Shown: positions 16,401 through 26,441, counted from the first letter of the stretch. The stretch is 64,000 bases of DNA from Maribacter algarum (ex Lu et al. 2025) (nom. illeg.) (GCA_947495915.1 CANMAW010000003.1:372001-436000), one strand, 5' to 3'. Notes: generated from the letters alone by a model not told the origin. Made by a program: numbers and translations.

Positions 16401-17582
16401 ATGAAACAGCTAATACTTATTTCAACCGTTATACTTCTTACGGCTTGTTCGGGAGTAAAAAAAACGCAAAAGGCTATTAATTTAGGCCAGTACTCATTTG
16501 CAATAAACAATGCTGTAGATAATTTAGTAAACAATAAAACCAAAAAAAGCTATCAGCCATATATTTTGTTACTGGAAGAATCTTTTGAGAAAAATAAACA
16601 AAGAGAATTGCATCGCATTGCTTTCTTAGAAGAAGAAGCCAATGAATCAAATTATGAGGAAATTTATAACAGTTATTTAAGTCTTAAGAATATACAAGAA
16701 CAAATCAAACCTTTATTGCCTTTAAAAATTGTAGACGAAAATAGAACAGCATATTTCGAATTTGAAAATTATGAAAGTCAAATTCTTTCTTACAAGGAAG
16801 ATTTATCAGAATATTTGTTCGACAATGCAGAACATCTACTTTCTAATGCAATTACAAAGCAGAATTATAGACAGGCTTACAATGAATTTGCCCACTTGAA
16901 TAGAATCAATCCCAAATTTGAAAATACTGAAGAGCTTATGCAAGAAGCTCATTTTAAAGGTATTGATTTCATTGAAGTTCAACTAGTCAATAACAGTCAT
17001 CAGATTATTCCTGAAAAATTGGCGCAAGAACTCCTGAATTTTAATTCATACGACTTGAATGATTTCTGGACCACCTATCACACGATTTCTTTAGAAAATA
17101 TTTCATATGATTATCAATTAGAGCTTGCATTCGAAGCTATAAATATATCGCCAGAGCAAATTCATGAAAAAGAATTTCAAAAACAAAAAGCAATTATTGA
17201 TGGTTTTACCTATGCAAGAGATAACAATGGCACTATACTAAGAGATAGCCTAGGTGCCAAAATAAAAATCGACAAATTTAAAACTGTACATTGTCACTAT
17301 CATGAAGTAACACAATTAAAATCAGCGCAACTGATAGGTAACGCTACTTACGTAAACTTACATACTTTGCAACCAGTTCAATCATACCCTTTAACCAGTG
17401 AGGTTGTTTTTGAACACAGGTTTGCCCAAAGCAATGGAGACATCAGAGCCTTAGAATATGACCTAACCCCTTTACTTGAGTTAAGGGCGCTGCCTTATCC
17501 AAGCGATGATCAGCTAGTTTATCAAGCCGGAGAAGATTTAAAAAATAATTTAAAACGAGTAATAAATACACATCATTTTTAA
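16401..17582 (+). CDS. Lipoprotein of unknown function
   Basis: The ATG at 16401 gives a clean SPII signal (MKQLILISTVILLTACSG, Cys16); a TTG 48 nt upstream overlaps the sigma54-like site and is disfavoured. The mature 378 residues start with a helical region (about 25-170) resembling TPR-type repeats (YEEIYNSYLSLKNIQEQIKPLL, NYRQAYNEFAHLNRINPKFENTEELMQEA). The second half is beta-rich (KIDKFKTVHCHYHEVTQLKSAQLIGNATYVN). No enzyme motif is visible. The combination of RpoN-type promoter and envelope lipoprotein suggests an envelope stress or surface role (inference). It ends at a hairpin shared with the convergent ytxJ-like gene. Confidence 0.65.
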   Translation: MKQLILISTVILLTACSGVKKTQKAINLGQYSFAINNAVDNLVNNKTKKSYQPYILLLEESFEKNKQRELHRIAFLEEEANESNYEEIYNSYLSLKNIQEQIKPLLPLKIVDENRTAYFEFENYESQILSYKEDLSEYLFDNAEHLLSNAITKQNYRQAYNEFAHLNRINPKFENTEELMQEAHFKGIDFIEVQLVNNSHQIIPEKLAQELLNFNSYDLNDFWTTYHTISLENISYDYQLELAFEAINISPEQIHEKEFQKQKAIIDGFTYARDNNGTILRDSLGAKIKIDKFKTVHCHYHEVTQLKSAQLIGNATYVNLHTLQPVQSYPLTSEVVFEHRFAQSNGDIRALEYDLTPLLELRALPYPSDDQLVYQAGEDLKNNLKRVINTHHF

Positions 17583-17591
17583 GTAGTACCC

Positions 17592-17632
17592 AAAGAAGAC
17601 GAATCTTATAAGTTTCGTCTTCTTTTATTTAT
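17592..17632. terminator. Terminator between convergent genes
   Basis: AAAGAAGACGAA (17592-17603) pairs with TTCGTCTTCTTT (17614-17625), followed by T-rich sequence. The stem's right edge overlaps the stop codon of the minus-strand bacilliredoxin gene. Confidence 0.75.
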
Positions 17633-18020
17633 AAATATTCAGATCTATTTCAGAAATTGCCCCATGAGAAGAATGTGCTACCGCTACACCATTCTTAATT
17701 ACCAACAATTGAGGTGATTGATGCAACACTTGAAATTTAAACCCCGTTTCATTTGATACATCTCGGTAGGCATGAAGATCTAAATAATATAAATCGAAAT
17801 CTTCTTCTGAAAAATCATAGTTGTCTTTAAACATATTAATCACCATTCGACTAATACCACAGGTTGTAGAATGTTTAAATATCAATTGTGTTTTTGTTTT
17901 TGACTTTTCCTCTATTTCGTTCAACTGTTCTAAGGATTGTAACGCAATCCATGGTAATTTTTCACTCTCCTTAGATTCTTTTGGTGAACTTCCACCAAAC
18001 ATATTTTTAAACAATCCCAT
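17625..18020 (-). CDS. ytxJ: YtxJ-like bacilliredoxin (monothiol)
   Basis: This 131-residue cytoplasmic protein matches the YtxJ/DUF2847 family (PWIALQSLEQLNEI, IFKHSTTCGISRMVINMF, YYLDLHAYRDVSNETG, QVLHQSPQLLVIKNG). The single catalytic cysteine in STTCGIS replaces the CxxC of thioredoxins, as in bacillithiol-specific redoxins, so it should remove bacillithiol from oxidised proteins. Bacillithiol synthesis genes are not in this window. It is transcribed divergently from clpB across a 173-bp gap that holds a dyad. Confidence 0.85.
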   Translation of the reverse strand: MGLFKNMFGGSSPKESKESEKLPWIALQSLEQLNEIEEKSKTKTQLIFKHSTTCGISRMVINMFKDNYDFSEEDFDLYYLDLHAYRDVSNETGFKFQVLHQSPQLLVIKNGVAVAHSSHGAISEIDLNIYK

Positions 18021-18083
18021 TAATTTAGTTTTTCTTTATTAGCACTCAGTCGCGAATCAACACACTAACTTACATCTGCCAAA

Positions 18084-18114
18084 ATGTCGCAAATCTTTTC
18101 AATTGTTGCGACAT
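18084..18114 (+). promoter_or_regulatory. Dyad between ytxJ-like gene and clpB
   Basis: ATGTCGCAA (18084-18092) and TTGCGACAT (18106-18114) are perfect 9-bp arms around 13 nt. A third TGTCGC copy follows at 18118-18123. It lies about 80 nt before clpB and resembles a heat-shock or redox repressor operator, but it is neither CIRCE nor HAIR. Confidence 0.5.
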
Positions 18115-18193
18115 ATTGTCGCTTGGATTCAGTTGGTAAGATTGTTGACTACATTAGTGCAAAAAGATAAAGATATCTATAAAACACAACACT

Positions 18194-20794
18194 ATGAACT
18201 TTAATAATTTCACAATAAAATCTCAAGAAACAATTCAGCAAGCACAGTTACTAGCACAAACTATGCAGCATCAGCAAATCGAAAATGAACATATTTTCAA
18301 AGCAATTGCAGAAGTAGATGAGAATGTACTTCCGTTTTTACTAAAAAAATTACAAATAAACGTTGCAATACTTTATCAAATTCTTGATAAAGAGTTAGAG
18401 AGTTTTCCCAAAGTTTCAGGAGGTGATTTAATGTTATCGAGAGAAGCCAACAAGAGTTTAAATGAAGCAACAATTATTGCCAAAAAAATGGAAGATGAGT
18501 TTGTTTCAATAGAACATTTGCTACTTGCTATATTTAATTCGAAAAGTAAAATAAGCCAGATTTTAAAAGATCAAGGTGCAACAGAAAAAGATCTTAAAGC
18601 TGCAATTACCGAATTGAGAAAAGGCGGCAAGGTAACGTCTCAAGGCGCTGAAGACACGTACAATTCACTTGACAAATATGCCAAAAATTTAAATGATTTG
18701 GCCGATAGTAGAAAACTCGACCCTGTTATTGGAAGAGATGAAGAGATTAGAAGAATTCTGCAAATCTTATCTCGAAGAACCAAAAACAATCCGATACTTG
18801 TAGGTGAACCTGGTACTGGTAAAACTGCTATCGCCGAAGGATTAGCGCACCGAATTGTACAGGGCGATATTCCTGAAAACTTAAAAGATAAGGTTATTTA
18901 TTCTTTAGACATGGGTGCACTAATTGCTGGGGCCAAATATAAGGGTGAGTTTGAAGAGCGCTTAAAAGCTGTGGTAAAAGAAGTTACCAGTGCTGATGGC
19001 GAAATTATTCTATTTATAGACGAGATTCATACCCTCGTAGGTGCTGGAGGTGGACAAGGAGCTATGGATGCAGCAAACATATTAAAACCTGCATTAGCAA
19101 GAGGTGAGTTAAGAGCTGTTGGTGCAACTACTCTTGATGAGTATCAAAAATATTTTGAAAAAGATAAAGCCTTAGAAAGAAGGTTTCAAAAAGTTGTGGT
19201 TAATGAGCCTGATACAGAAAGTGCAATTTCTATTCTACGAGGAATAAAAGAGAAATACGAGGCTCATCACAAGGTAAGAATTAAAGATGAAGCGGTAATC
19301 GCAGCCGTTGAATTATCACAACGGTATATCGCCGATCGTTTTTTACCAGACAAGGCTATTGATTTAATGGATGAAGCTGCGTCTAAATTGCGAATGGAAA
19401 TAAATTCTAAACCTGAAGAGCTCGATGTATTAGATCGTAAAATAATGCAGCTTGAAATTGAGATAGAAGCGATTAAAAGAGAAAATGACAAGGCTAAATT
19501 AAAGTCACTGCACGTTGACTTAGCTAATTTTAAAGAAGAAAGAAATGAAATTTTTGCAAGATGGGAAGGTGAAAAAAGTGTGGTTGATAATATTCAAAAA
19601 GCAAAACATGACATTGAAAATTTCAAACAAGAGGCTGAGCGAGCTGAACGAAGTGGTGACTATGGTAAGGTAGCAGAGCTTCGCTATGGCAAGATTAAAG
19701 AAGCTCAAGAAAACTTAGAAGAATTACAAAAGGTGCTTTTAAGTCAACAAAATGAAGGAACTTTAATTAAGGAAGAGGTGACTAATGAAGATATTGCTGA
19801 AGTCGTAGCTAAATGGACTGGTATTCCGGTATCGAAAATGTTACAAAGTGAACGTGAAAAACTACTTCAATTAGAAGAAGTGCTTCACAAACGAGTAGTT
19901 GGTCAAGAAGAGGCCATAGTAGCTGTTTCTGACGCTATTCGAAGAAGTAGAGCTGGTTTGCAAGATATAAACCGACCAATAGGATCGTTCTTGTTTTTAG
20001 GAACTACAGGTGTTGGAAAAACGGAATTAGCAAAGACTCTTGCAGCGTACTTATTTGATGATGAAAATGCAATGACCAGAATAGACATGAGTGAATATCA
20101 AGAAAGCCACTCTGTGAGCAGATTGGTTGGTGCACCTCCCGGCTATGTTGGTTATGACGAAGGTGGTCAATTAACTGAAGCTGTTAGAAGACGCCCCTAC
20201 TCTGTTGTACTGTTAGATGAGATTGAAAAAGCGCATCCTGATACTTTTAATGTATTACTTCAGGTTCTTGATGAAGGTCGCCTGACTGACAATAAGGGTC
20301 GAATTGCAGATTTCAAGAATACCATCATTATTATGACCAGTAATTTGGGAAGTCATATTATTCAAGAAAAATTTGAAAATAACGATGATATAAACAGTGC
20401 CTCAGAAGCTGCAAGAATTGAAGTGCTTGGGTTGCTTAAAAGAAATATTAGACCCGAATTTTTAAACCGTATTGATGATATTATCATGTTTACACCGTTA
20501 AGTAAAACTGATATTTCTAAAATTGTTCGTTTGCAATTAGATGCTTTAAAACGAATGATTGCGAAGCAGCATATTACCATCGATACCACTGATGAAGCAA
20601 TTTCGTATTTGGCCAAAAAAGGGTTTGACCCTCAATATGGTGCTCGCCCCATCAAGCGTATCATTCAAAAAGAGGTGCTAAACAAACTCTCTAAAGAGTT
20701 ATTGGCTGGCACTATAAAAGCTGATAGTATTGTATTAATTGATTCTTTCAATGATGATTTGGTATTCAGAAACCAAAATGAATTAGTTAAGTAG
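18194..20794 (+). CDS. clpB: ATP-dependent disaggregase ClpB
   Basis: This 866-residue protein has the full ClpB layout: Clp N domain (1-145, two repeats), AAA1 with GEPGTGKT (about 205) and [11 protein letters not shown], the middle coiled-coil propeller (about 405-525), and AAA2 with [12 protein letters not shown] and [14 protein letters not shown]. The C-terminal Clp domain has [12 protein letters not shown] and [17 protein letters not shown]. With DnaK it rescues aggregated proteins after heat stress. The start matches the family ([18 protein letters not shown]). The upstream dyad suggests stress control. A terminator follows. Confidence 0.97.
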   Translation: MNFNNFTIKSQETIQQAQLLAQTMQHQQIENEHIFKAIAEVDENVLPFLLKKLQINVAILYQILDKELESFPKVSGGDLMLSREANKSLNEATIIAKKMEDEFVSIEHLLLAIFNSKSKISQILKDQGATEKDLKAAITELRKGGKVTSQGAEDTYNSLDKYAKNLNDLADSRKLDPVIGRDEEIRRILQILSRRTKNNPILVGEPGTGKTAIAEGLAHRIVQGDIPENLKDKVIYSLDMGALIAGAKYKGEFEERLKAVVKEVTSADGEIILFIDEIHTLVGAGGGQGAMDAANILKPALARGELRAVGATTLDEYQKYFEKDKALERRFQKVVVNEPDTESAISILRGIKEKYEAHHKVRIKDEAVIAAVELSQRYIADRFLPDKAIDLMDEAASKLRMEINSKPEELDVLDRKIMQLEIEIEAIKRENDKAKLKSLHVDLANFKEERNEIFARWEGEKSVVDNIQKAKHDIENFKQEAERAERSGDYGKVAELRYGKIKEAQENLEELQKVLLSQQNEGTLIKEEVTNEDIAEVVAKWTGIPVSKMLQSEREKLLQLEEVLHKRVVGQEEAIVAVSDAIRRSRAGLQDINRPIGSFLFLGTTGVGKTELAKTLAAYLFDDENAMTRIDMSEYQESHSVSRLVGAPPGYVGYDEGGQLTEAVRRRPYSVVLLDEIEKAHPDTFNVLLQVLDEGRLTDNKGRIADFKNTIIIMTSNLGSHIIQEKFENNDDINSASEAARIEVLGLLKRNIRPEFLNRIDDIIMFTPLSKTDISKIVRLQLDALKRMIAKQHITIDTTDEAISYLAKKGFDPQYGARPIKRIIQKEVLNKLSKELLAGTIKADSIVLIDSFNDDLVFRNQNELVK

Positions 20795-20810
20795 ACTTTT
20801 TGAGTTTTTT

Positions 20811-20852
20811 AAAGGCATTCTCTTCCGTTTTATCGAAGAGATGCCTTTTTTT
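20811..20852 (+). terminator. Intrinsic terminator after clpB
   Basis: AAAGGCATTCTCTTC pairs with GAAGAGATGCCTTT (one bulged T) around CGTTTTATC, followed by a T-run. Confidence 0.85.
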
Positions 20853-20862
20853 CTTCATATAT

Positions 20863-20878
20863 TATACCATGCAGTATA
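20863..20878 (+). promoter_or_regulatory. Possible TetR operator
   Basis: TATAC-CATGCA-GTATA is an imperfect dyad 38 nt before the TetR gene, where a self-repressing site would be expected. Confidence 0.35.
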
Positions 20879-20915
20879 TAGTTTTTTTATATTCGTAGTA
20901 AATAATTCTGTAAAC

Positions 20916-21512
20916 ATGTCTACAAAGGCCGAAAGAACAACCGCTTTTATTATTGAAACTGTAGCGCCTGTTTTTAATAAACATGGCTATATCGGAACTA
21001 GCATGAGCGACCTTACCGAAGCAACTGGGCTTACTAAAGGTGCATTGTACGGAAATTTTGAAAATAAGGAAGCTTTAGCGTTATCAGCCTTTGAATACAA
21101 TAGTAAATTACTTTTAAATAAAATAGATGAAGTTTTGGCGCAAGAAAATAATGCCATGAAAAAACTTCAGTCGTTGACTACTTTTTACCGTAATTATGAT
21201 GTGTTTACTTTGAAAATGGGGGGATGTCCTGTTTTGAATATTGGTGTTGATGCACAACATAATAATAGATTATTAAGTGCCGCAGCAAAAGAAACGATTA
21301 AAACTATAGAAGGAAAAATTGCCTTGGTACTTGAAAATGGGGTTAACGCTAATGAAATTAGACTACCCGTTACTCCCCTTCAATTTGCCAAACAATTATA
21401 TACAATGATTCAGGGTGCTATTGCCATGAGTACAATGACCAGAGACCGTAAGTATCTCATAAATACAATAACTTATTTAGACCATTTGGTACAAGAAGAA
21501 ATAAAAAAATAA
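20916..21512 (+). CDS. TetR/AcrR-family transcriptional regulator
   Basis: The start is the ATG at 20916 (MSTKAERTTAFIIETVAPVF); the longer frame from 20841 runs back into the clpB terminator and is rejected. The 198-residue protein has a TetR N-terminal HTH (NKHGYIGTSMSDLTEATGLTKGALYGNFENKEAL). A YfiR/TetR_C-like ligand domain holds the cysteine-containing GGCPVLNIGVDAQ segment, typical of regulators of oxidoreductases or efflux pumps in the NemR/AcrR group. The target operon is not next to it: the following gene is convergent. A possible operator lies upstream. Confidence 0.9.
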   Translation: MSTKAERTTAFIIETVAPVFNKHGYIGTSMSDLTEATGLTKGALYGNFENKEALALSAFEYNSKLLLNKIDEVLAQENNAMKKLQSLTTFYRNYDVFTLKMGGCPVLNIGVDAQHNNRLLSAAAKETIKTIEGKIALVLENGVNANEIRLPVTPLQFAKQLYTMIQGAIAMSTMTRDRKYLINTITYLDHLVQEEIKK

Positions 21513-21557
21513 AAGAGGTTTAATAAGCTTCTAAGAATGTATAGGTTATTTTTAACC

Positions 21558-21594
21558 AAAAAAAAACATCAATTTAATTATTGATGTTTTTTTT
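21558..21594. terminator. Bidirectional terminator
   Basis: AAAAACATCAAT (21562-21573) pairs with ATTGATGTTTTT (21580-21591) around a TTAATT loop, with A- and T-runs on both sides, between convergent genes. Confidence 0.85.
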
Positions 21595-21608
21595 GTTCAT
21601 AGACCGTT

Positions 21609-23624
21609 TTAATTTCCTACCACCCTAAATATCCAAGTTTTACCGGCGTATTTACCGTTGTAATTTGAATCTCGCGCTCGTCTTGCCTCGCCTATCGTAT
21701 CAAACCTTTCTAAATAAGCATAGTTATATTTGTTCTTACTTCTAAAGAATGATTGCGCTTGAATTCCTTTGGCGTTTAAATCTGACATAAATGCATCAAA
21801 ATACTTTTTAGTACCAAACACGTTAGCTATGAGGTAAAAGCCTGGTTGCAACCCATCTTCTGTAATAACTTCTTCATACTTCTCACCTGCCTGTGGCGTA
21901 ACCTCTTCTTTTGATGCTTGATTTTCAACTACTTCTTCCGCGGCTGCCAATTCATCGGCTATTCGCTTCGCATTTGCCAATGAGTCTTTAGTTTTAGCTA
22001 AGGCTTCTTTTTTCTTGACTTCTGCAATACGTTCTTGTTCTTTTAAAGCTGCAGCTGCCGCCAAGGCTTCCGTTTTTTCTGCTTCTTGAATAGAATCAAT
22101 TACTCTTTGTTGCTCTATACGCTCTTTTTCAATGGCTGCTGCTTTTACTTCATCTTGCTTTCTTAAATCAGCTAAGCGCTTTTCTTCTTTAGTCTTTTCA
22201 GCTGCCAATTCTTTTTCTCTTCGCGCGAGTGCTTCATTTTCTTTTCGAACAATCACCAAAGAATCTCTGGTTTTTAATTTTGCCTTTGCCATTTCTGCCT
22301 CTGCGAGAGCTTGTTCTCTTTTGGTAGCTTCTTCAGCAGCTTTTTGAGCTATTCTTGCTTCTTCCCTTTGTTGCTTTTGTAGCGCTGCTAATGCTGCCTC
22401 CTCTTTTTTAACTGCAGCAACAGAGTCTTTTCTTTTCTGTTTCTCTATTGATTTTTGCTCAGCAGCAATCCTTCGTTGTTCTTTTTTATCAATTTCTTCA
22501 GAAGTCTTTTCTGTTTCATTCTTCTCAGAATCATTAGCAGCAATTACTGTTGTGTTTTCATCAGCTTTATCTTCTTTAGTTTCTTTTTCTTCATTCTTAG
22601 CATTTGCTTCAGCCTCTGCTCTTTCAAGTTCTTCGCGCATTTGCTCAATTGTCAAGTTTTGAGTAAGAACAGTTTTTTGATCTAAATCATCAATTCCACT
22701 AGCAACAATTTTTCTCCTTTCTTCTGGCTTCCCTAAGAAATAAGATGCAACCAATTCAAATGATGGGTCTTTAGAATTCAAGGAAGAACTTATTCCAAAT
22801 TCAACTAAAGCTCCTATTGAAAATTTATTTAAAAAGGTACCTCCTCCTCCTACAGAAATTCCATAAAAATTATTATACCCCGCCTGAGCCCAATATTTCT
22901 GGGTACTTAAAAGAGCATTCAAACCGATTTGATTTTCTTGTTCTGGAATTGTTCTAAGATAAATTGCAGGCCTAATGTATGCTGTGGAATCTGAAGCCAT
23001 TACCGGAAAATCATAGGAGGCCATTCCCATAAATATTTTATCTGCAGTAGCTGTATTACTTGCACTATCAGAAAAATTGTAATCAAATAAGTTTTCAGAA
23101 GCCAAACTCATCGAAAAATTTTCAACCGAAAGATTAAACCCTGGTGCTACTTGAAGAATAAAATCATCAGTAGGGGTTGCTTGCGGAATTCCAGGTATAG
23201 GGTTCACCGGAAATCGATCATCTGCAATTTGTTGTACAAAACCAAAAACATTGGCGCCAACAGAAAGCTTTATAAGTCTGTTAAACTGAATTTCATAAGC
23301 ATAATTTAGAGCTCCCCCTGTATTAAAATACACCCCTGTATTTTGCTGAAAAAAACCAGCGCCAGCAACAGATTGCTCATTTAGATTTCTGGTGTAATTT
23401 AAAAATAAGGTAGTCGGGTCGGAATCAATATTCTGCCATTGCCACCGGGTCCAAAATGAAATCGATTGCGGATTATTTCGATCCAGTGAAAACGCCGGAT
23501 TGAATAAGCTAGCATTATATTGTGTCAGTGCGTGTTGTCTGAGGTCTGCGGGGAGAGACACATCTTGAGCAGCACTGAAATAAAAGCACGACAAAATCGT
23601 GAATAGTACAGCAGGTTTGATCAT
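21609..23624 (-). CDS. PorP/SprF-family outer membrane protein fused to coiled coil and SPOR-like domain
   Basis: The ATG at 23624 (MIKPAVLFTILSCFYFSAAQ) is chosen over the TTG two codons upstream; 671 residues with an SPI signal. Residues 20-305 form a PorP/SprF-type beta barrel (LRQHALTQYNASLFNPAFSL, repeated aromatic strands, SYFLG end). Residues 315-575 are a very long Ala/Glu/Lys/Arg coiled coil (many EKEL/AAL/KEE repeats). The last 90 residues (GFYLIANVFGTKKYFDAFMSDLNAKGIQAQSFF) look like a SPOR-type peptidoglycan-binding domain. PorP/SprF proteins anchor T9SS cargo; this one could also bridge to peptidoglycan (inference). It terminates against the TetR gene. Confidence 0.85.
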   Translation of the reverse strand: MIKPAVLFTILSCFYFSAAQDVSLPADLRQHALTQYNASLFNPAFSLDRNNPQSISFWTRWQWQNIDSDPTTLFLNYTRNLNEQSVAGAGFFQQNTGVYFNTGGALNYAYEIQFNRLIKLSVGANVFGFVQQIADDRFPVNPIPGIPQATPTDDFILQVAPGFNLSVENFSMSLASENLFDYNFSDSASNTATADKIFMGMASYDFPVMASDSTAYIRPAIYLRTIPEQENQIGLNALLSTQKYWAQAGYNNFYGISVGGGGTFLNKFSIGALVEFGISSSLNSKDPSFELVASYFLGKPEERRKIVASGIDDLDQKTVLTQNLTIEQMREELERAEAEANAKNEEKETKEDKADENTTVIAANDSEKNETEKTSEEIDKKEQRRIAAEQKSIEKQKRKDSVAAVKKEEAALAALQKQQREEARIAQKAAEEATKREQALAEAEMAKAKLKTRDSLVIVRKENEALARREKELAAEKTKEEKRLADLRKQDEVKAAAIEKERIEQQRVIDSIQEAEKTEALAAAAALKEQERIAEVKKKEALAKTKDSLANAKRIADELAAAEEVVENQASKEEVTPQAGEKYEEVITEDGLQPGFYLIANVFGTKKYFDAFMSDLNAKGIQAQSFFRSKNKYNYAYLERFDTIGEARRARDSNYNGKYAGKTWIFRVVGN

Positions 23625-23721
23625 ATGCAAAAAAACGAAAAAGGAGTAGTACTACATACTTTTTTCCGCTAATTTTAGTTAAAATAGATAAAAGTTTTCA
23701 ACAATTCCTATTAACTAACTT

Positions 23722-24273
23722 ATGAAACACCTAAAATTTGTCCTAATCACCCTTTTTATTATCGGCTTATCGAGCTGTAAAGAAGATCAAAAAATTAGTG
23801 AAGAGGTTATTACAGATACCGGAATTTCAACTTTTTATTTTATTCGCCATGCAGAAAAAGATCGAAGCGATGCAGAAAACACTGATCCTGAATTAAATCA
23901 AGATGGTATGGGCCGAGCGATGCATTGGGCAGAAATTCTTAAAGACGTTCCTTTAGATGCTGTTTACAGCACTGATTATCAGCGAACTTCGATGACTGCC
24001 TCCCCTATATCAGTAAAACAAGATGTAGACATTCAATATTATGATCCGCGAATTATTGATATTGCTGAATTTAAACTCAACAATAGAAATAAAAATGTCA
24101 TGGTAGTTGGTCACAGCAATACTACACCCAGTTTAGTGAACCAAATGATTGGTGAAGAAAAGTATGATGCAATGGATGATAGTGACAATGGTAGCCTTTA
24201 TATTGTTCAAATTATTAACGGCATTGCTACTTCACAACGATTGAATATTAATTGTAACTGTCCGAAAAGGTAA
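23722..24273 (+). CDS. SixA-like phosphohistidine phosphatase, lipoprotein
   Basis: This 183-residue histidine phosphatase superfamily member has an SPII signal (FIIGLSSCKED). The catalytic motif is FIRHAEKDRSD (RHG-type, His in RHAE), with a second His in VVGHSNTTPSL and an Arg in AVYSTDYQRTSMTA. The substrate could be a phosphoprotein or a small phosphoester; periplasmic location argues against a cytoplasmic phosphorelay role. Its last 26 bp overlap the convergent DUF6503 gene. Confidence 0.85.
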   Translation: MKHLKFVLITLFIIGLSSCKEDQKISEEVITDTGISTFYFIRHAEKDRSDAENTDPELNQDGMGRAMHWAEILKDVPLDAVYSTDYQRTSMTASPISVKQDVDIQYYDPRIIDIAEFKLNNRNKNVMVVGHSNTTPSLVNQMIGEEKYDAMDDSDNGSLYIVQIINGIATSQRLNINCNCPKR

Positions 24274-25000
24274 CTGCGATATTTTGAAGTTCAATTTTCG
24301 AGAGTAATTCTAGCGAATTGCTATTATATAAGCTATCGATTTGCAATATTGAGCCCGAATTAATTTTTGGTTTTAAATTCTCATAATCTACAAACCGTAT
24401 ACCGTTTACATAGCGTTCATTGTAGGCTTTTCGAAACCGCATTCCTCCTCCATCGACATGAAAATCATAGGCTAAGAAGTCAGGTTTAAAAGTAACTTTA
24501 TTAAAAAAGTAAACGTAGGTATCATCAAAATCATCACCTCCATTTTGTTGACTGAAAGTTACCTTTACTTTGAAATAATCTTTTCCTTCAATTGATGTTT
24601 CCTTCAGGAGTTCTTTCTGTACAGCTCGATCATTTAAACCATACGGAAGTTTTGAAAAGTAATGTACGGAGTTTATTGAGTTGCCAAATTTTGTTGCCAA
24701 CGAATCATGAATAGCAATCACTGAATCATTCACGATGCGTTCAAAAGATGAGGTGGTATACTTATCTAAAACTTTAATAGAATCATTTTTTAATAATCTA
24801 TAAAGTGTTCTTTTTTCATTGTGTTGTACAGAAGTATACGATCGATCTCTAAAGTCAAAATTAATTATTGCGTTTTCATAAAGATTACCGCCACTTGCCG
24901 CTATACTTTTGTCTACGATTTGCTGCGCAGTTAATGTTGTTTCTTGGCGATTGCAAGAGAAACCTAAAATTACTACAAAAAATATAAGCCCTTTTTTCAT
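24248..25000 (-). CDS. DUF6503-like lipoprotein
   Basis: The ATG at 25000 gives [19 protein letters not shown]; the frame opens from 25021, but the shorter start matches lipoprotein length. The mature part begins with a helix ([17 protein letters not shown]) and continues with beta strands ([48 protein letters not shown]), the pattern I recall for DUF6503/LolA-like lipoproteins of Bacteroidota. Possible role: binding a lipid-like ligand, unproven. It overlaps the phosphatase gene tail to tail and lies 101 bp from smpB, divergently. Confidence 0.7.
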   Translation of the reverse strand: MKKGLIFFVVILGFSCNRQETTLTAQQIVDKSIAASGGNLYENAIINFDFRDRSYTSVQHNEKRTLYRLLKNDSIKVLDKYTTSSFERIVNDSVIAIHDSLATKFGNSINSVHYFSKLPYGLNDRAVQKELLKETSIEGKDYFKVKVTFSQQNGGDDFDDTYVYFFNKVTFKPDFLAYDFHVDGGGMRFRKAYNERYVNGIRFVDYENLKPKINSGSILQIDSLYNSNSLELLSKIELQNIAVTFSDSYN

Positions 25001-25089
25001 TTTGTTATATTTTATCTTCACTTAGGTCGATTTTTTTTTATTTCCTTTCGTTTATTATAATCAGCGACCTTATAAAAGATTTTAGTTAT

Positions 25090-25097
25090 TACTTTTG
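25090..25097 (+). promoter_or_regulatory. -7 element almost abutting smpB
   Basis: TACTTTTG matches TAnnTTTG exactly and ends 4 nt before the smpB ATG. If functional, the mRNA would be leaderless or nearly so. No good -33 element was seen. Confidence 0.45.
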
Positions 25098-25101
25098 TGT
25101 T

Positions 25102-25566
25102 ATGCTTCAGAAAAAAATAAACATCAAAAATAAGAAGGCTCGTTTCGAATATGAAATTTTAGACACGTATACCGCTGGTATGGTTTTAGGTGGCACTGAA
25201 ATTAAGTCTATTCGTTTGAGTAAAGCTTCTATTTCTGAAAGTTTTTGTGAGTTTAATGAAAAGGGTGAATTGTTTATCATTAACATGCAAATTGATGAAT
25301 ATTCGCATGGGTCTCATTACAACCATAAGCCAAAGGCAGCTCGAAAACTATTATTAAACAAACAAGAGCTTCGGAAATTAAATAAAGAAGTAACAGCATC
25401 AGGTTTAACAATTATACCTCTAAACCTTTTTCTAAATGATCGCGGTTTGGCAAAACTTAAAATTGCCTTGGCTAAAGGTAAGAAGCTCTACGACAAACGA
25501 GAAAATATTAAAGACCGAGATAACAAAAGAGACCTTGATAGAATAAAAAAAGCTTTTAACAACTAG
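25102..25566 (+). CDS. smpB: SsrA-binding protein SmpB
   Basis: This 154-residue protein matches SmpB ([94 protein letters not shown]-terminal tail). It binds tmRNA and directs trans-translation of stalled ribosomes; the basic tail enters the mRNA channel. Length and ends are normal. tmRNA is not in this window. Confidence 0.97.
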   Translation: MLQKKINIKNKKARFEYEILDTYTAGMVLGGTEIKSIRLSKASISESFCEFNEKGELFIINMQIDEYSHGSHYNHKPKAARKLLLNKQELRKLNKEVTASGLTIIPLNLFLNDRGLAKLKIALAKGKKLYDKRENIKDRDNKRDLDRIKKAFNN

Positions 25567-25605
25567 CTTTGAATCTTTAGCAAAACTTCAAAACATTTTT
25601 AGCAC

Positions 25606-26247
25606 CTAATTTTTATCCTCTAAAAGAGGAACAAAACGAAAAGAGCCAAATTCTTTTTTTTCAAATTCAGTTGCAGATTTACGTATCAGTAGGGTCATAA
25701 TTTGCTCTTCAAAACCCACAGGAATAACTAACCTACCTCCTATTTTCAATTGTGCCATTAAGGCTTTTGGTATTTCTGGTGCTCCGGCAGTAACGATAAT
25801 TCCATCAAATGGCGCCTCTTCTGGCAACCCTTTATACCCATCTCCAAAAATCACTTTTTTAGGTCGGTAACCCATTTTTTTAAAGAAAATATTCGTTTTC
25901 TTAAATAATTCTAATTGACGCTCTATCGTAAAGACAACTGCTTTTAAAGATAAAAGAGCTGCAGTCTGATACCCGCTTCCTGTACCAATTTCTAAAATTT
26001 TTTGGCCAGTTTTCAACTCTAGTAATTCTGTTTGAAAAGCAACGGTGTATGGTTGTGAAATTGTTTGATTTGCTGCTATTGGAAATGCTTTGTCTTGGTA
26101 AGCATGACCTTCAAAGCTACTGTCCATAAATAAGTGTCTCGGAATTGTTCGAATAGCTGCGAGTACTTTGGCATTTGAAATACCTTTTGAAATTAGCACC
26201 TTAGCTAATTTATTGCGCATTCCTTGATGTTTGAGGGTATCTTTCAA
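25606..26247 (-). CDS. pcm: Protein-L-isoaspartate O-methyltransferase
   Basis: This 213-residue SAM-dependent enzyme repairs isoaspartate in aged proteins. Motifs: the isoaspartate-site segment AFPIAANQTISQPYTVAFQTELL and the SAM site KILEIGTGSGYQTAALLS. It also has FTIERQLELF, FGDGYKGLPEEAPFDGIIVTAGAPEIP and RLVIPVG. The length is normal for the short bacterial form. The gene converges with smpB. Confidence 0.95.
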   Translation of the reverse strand: MKDTLKHQGMRNKLAKVLISKGISNAKVLAAIRTIPRHLFMDSSFEGHAYQDKAFPIAANQTISQPYTVAFQTELLELKTGQKILEIGTGSGYQTAALLSLKAVVFTIERQLELFKKTNIFFKKMGYRPKKVIFGDGYKGLPEEAPFDGIIVTAGAPEIPKALMAQLKIGGRLVIPVGFEEQIMTLLIRKSATEFEKKEFGSFRFVPLLEDKN

Positions 26248-26441
26248 AAGTGTGGTTTTGGAATTACGAAGTTAGAAAAGTTTCATAAAATTTTAAGGCT
26301 AGATACTGCAGATTTTAATTTGATTTATAACAAATTTCTTGTTATGACTAAAAGCTAAATACCTATTGCCATAAAAGCTATTTTCAATCAAGCCGAAACT
26401 AATCAAACAAATCTCCTTATTTTTGAGAAAAAATAATATCT

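Noticed and set aside
18039-18047. TTAGCACTC, half of a CIRCE operator
   Set aside because: The matching GAGTGCTAA half is not found at the required spacing.
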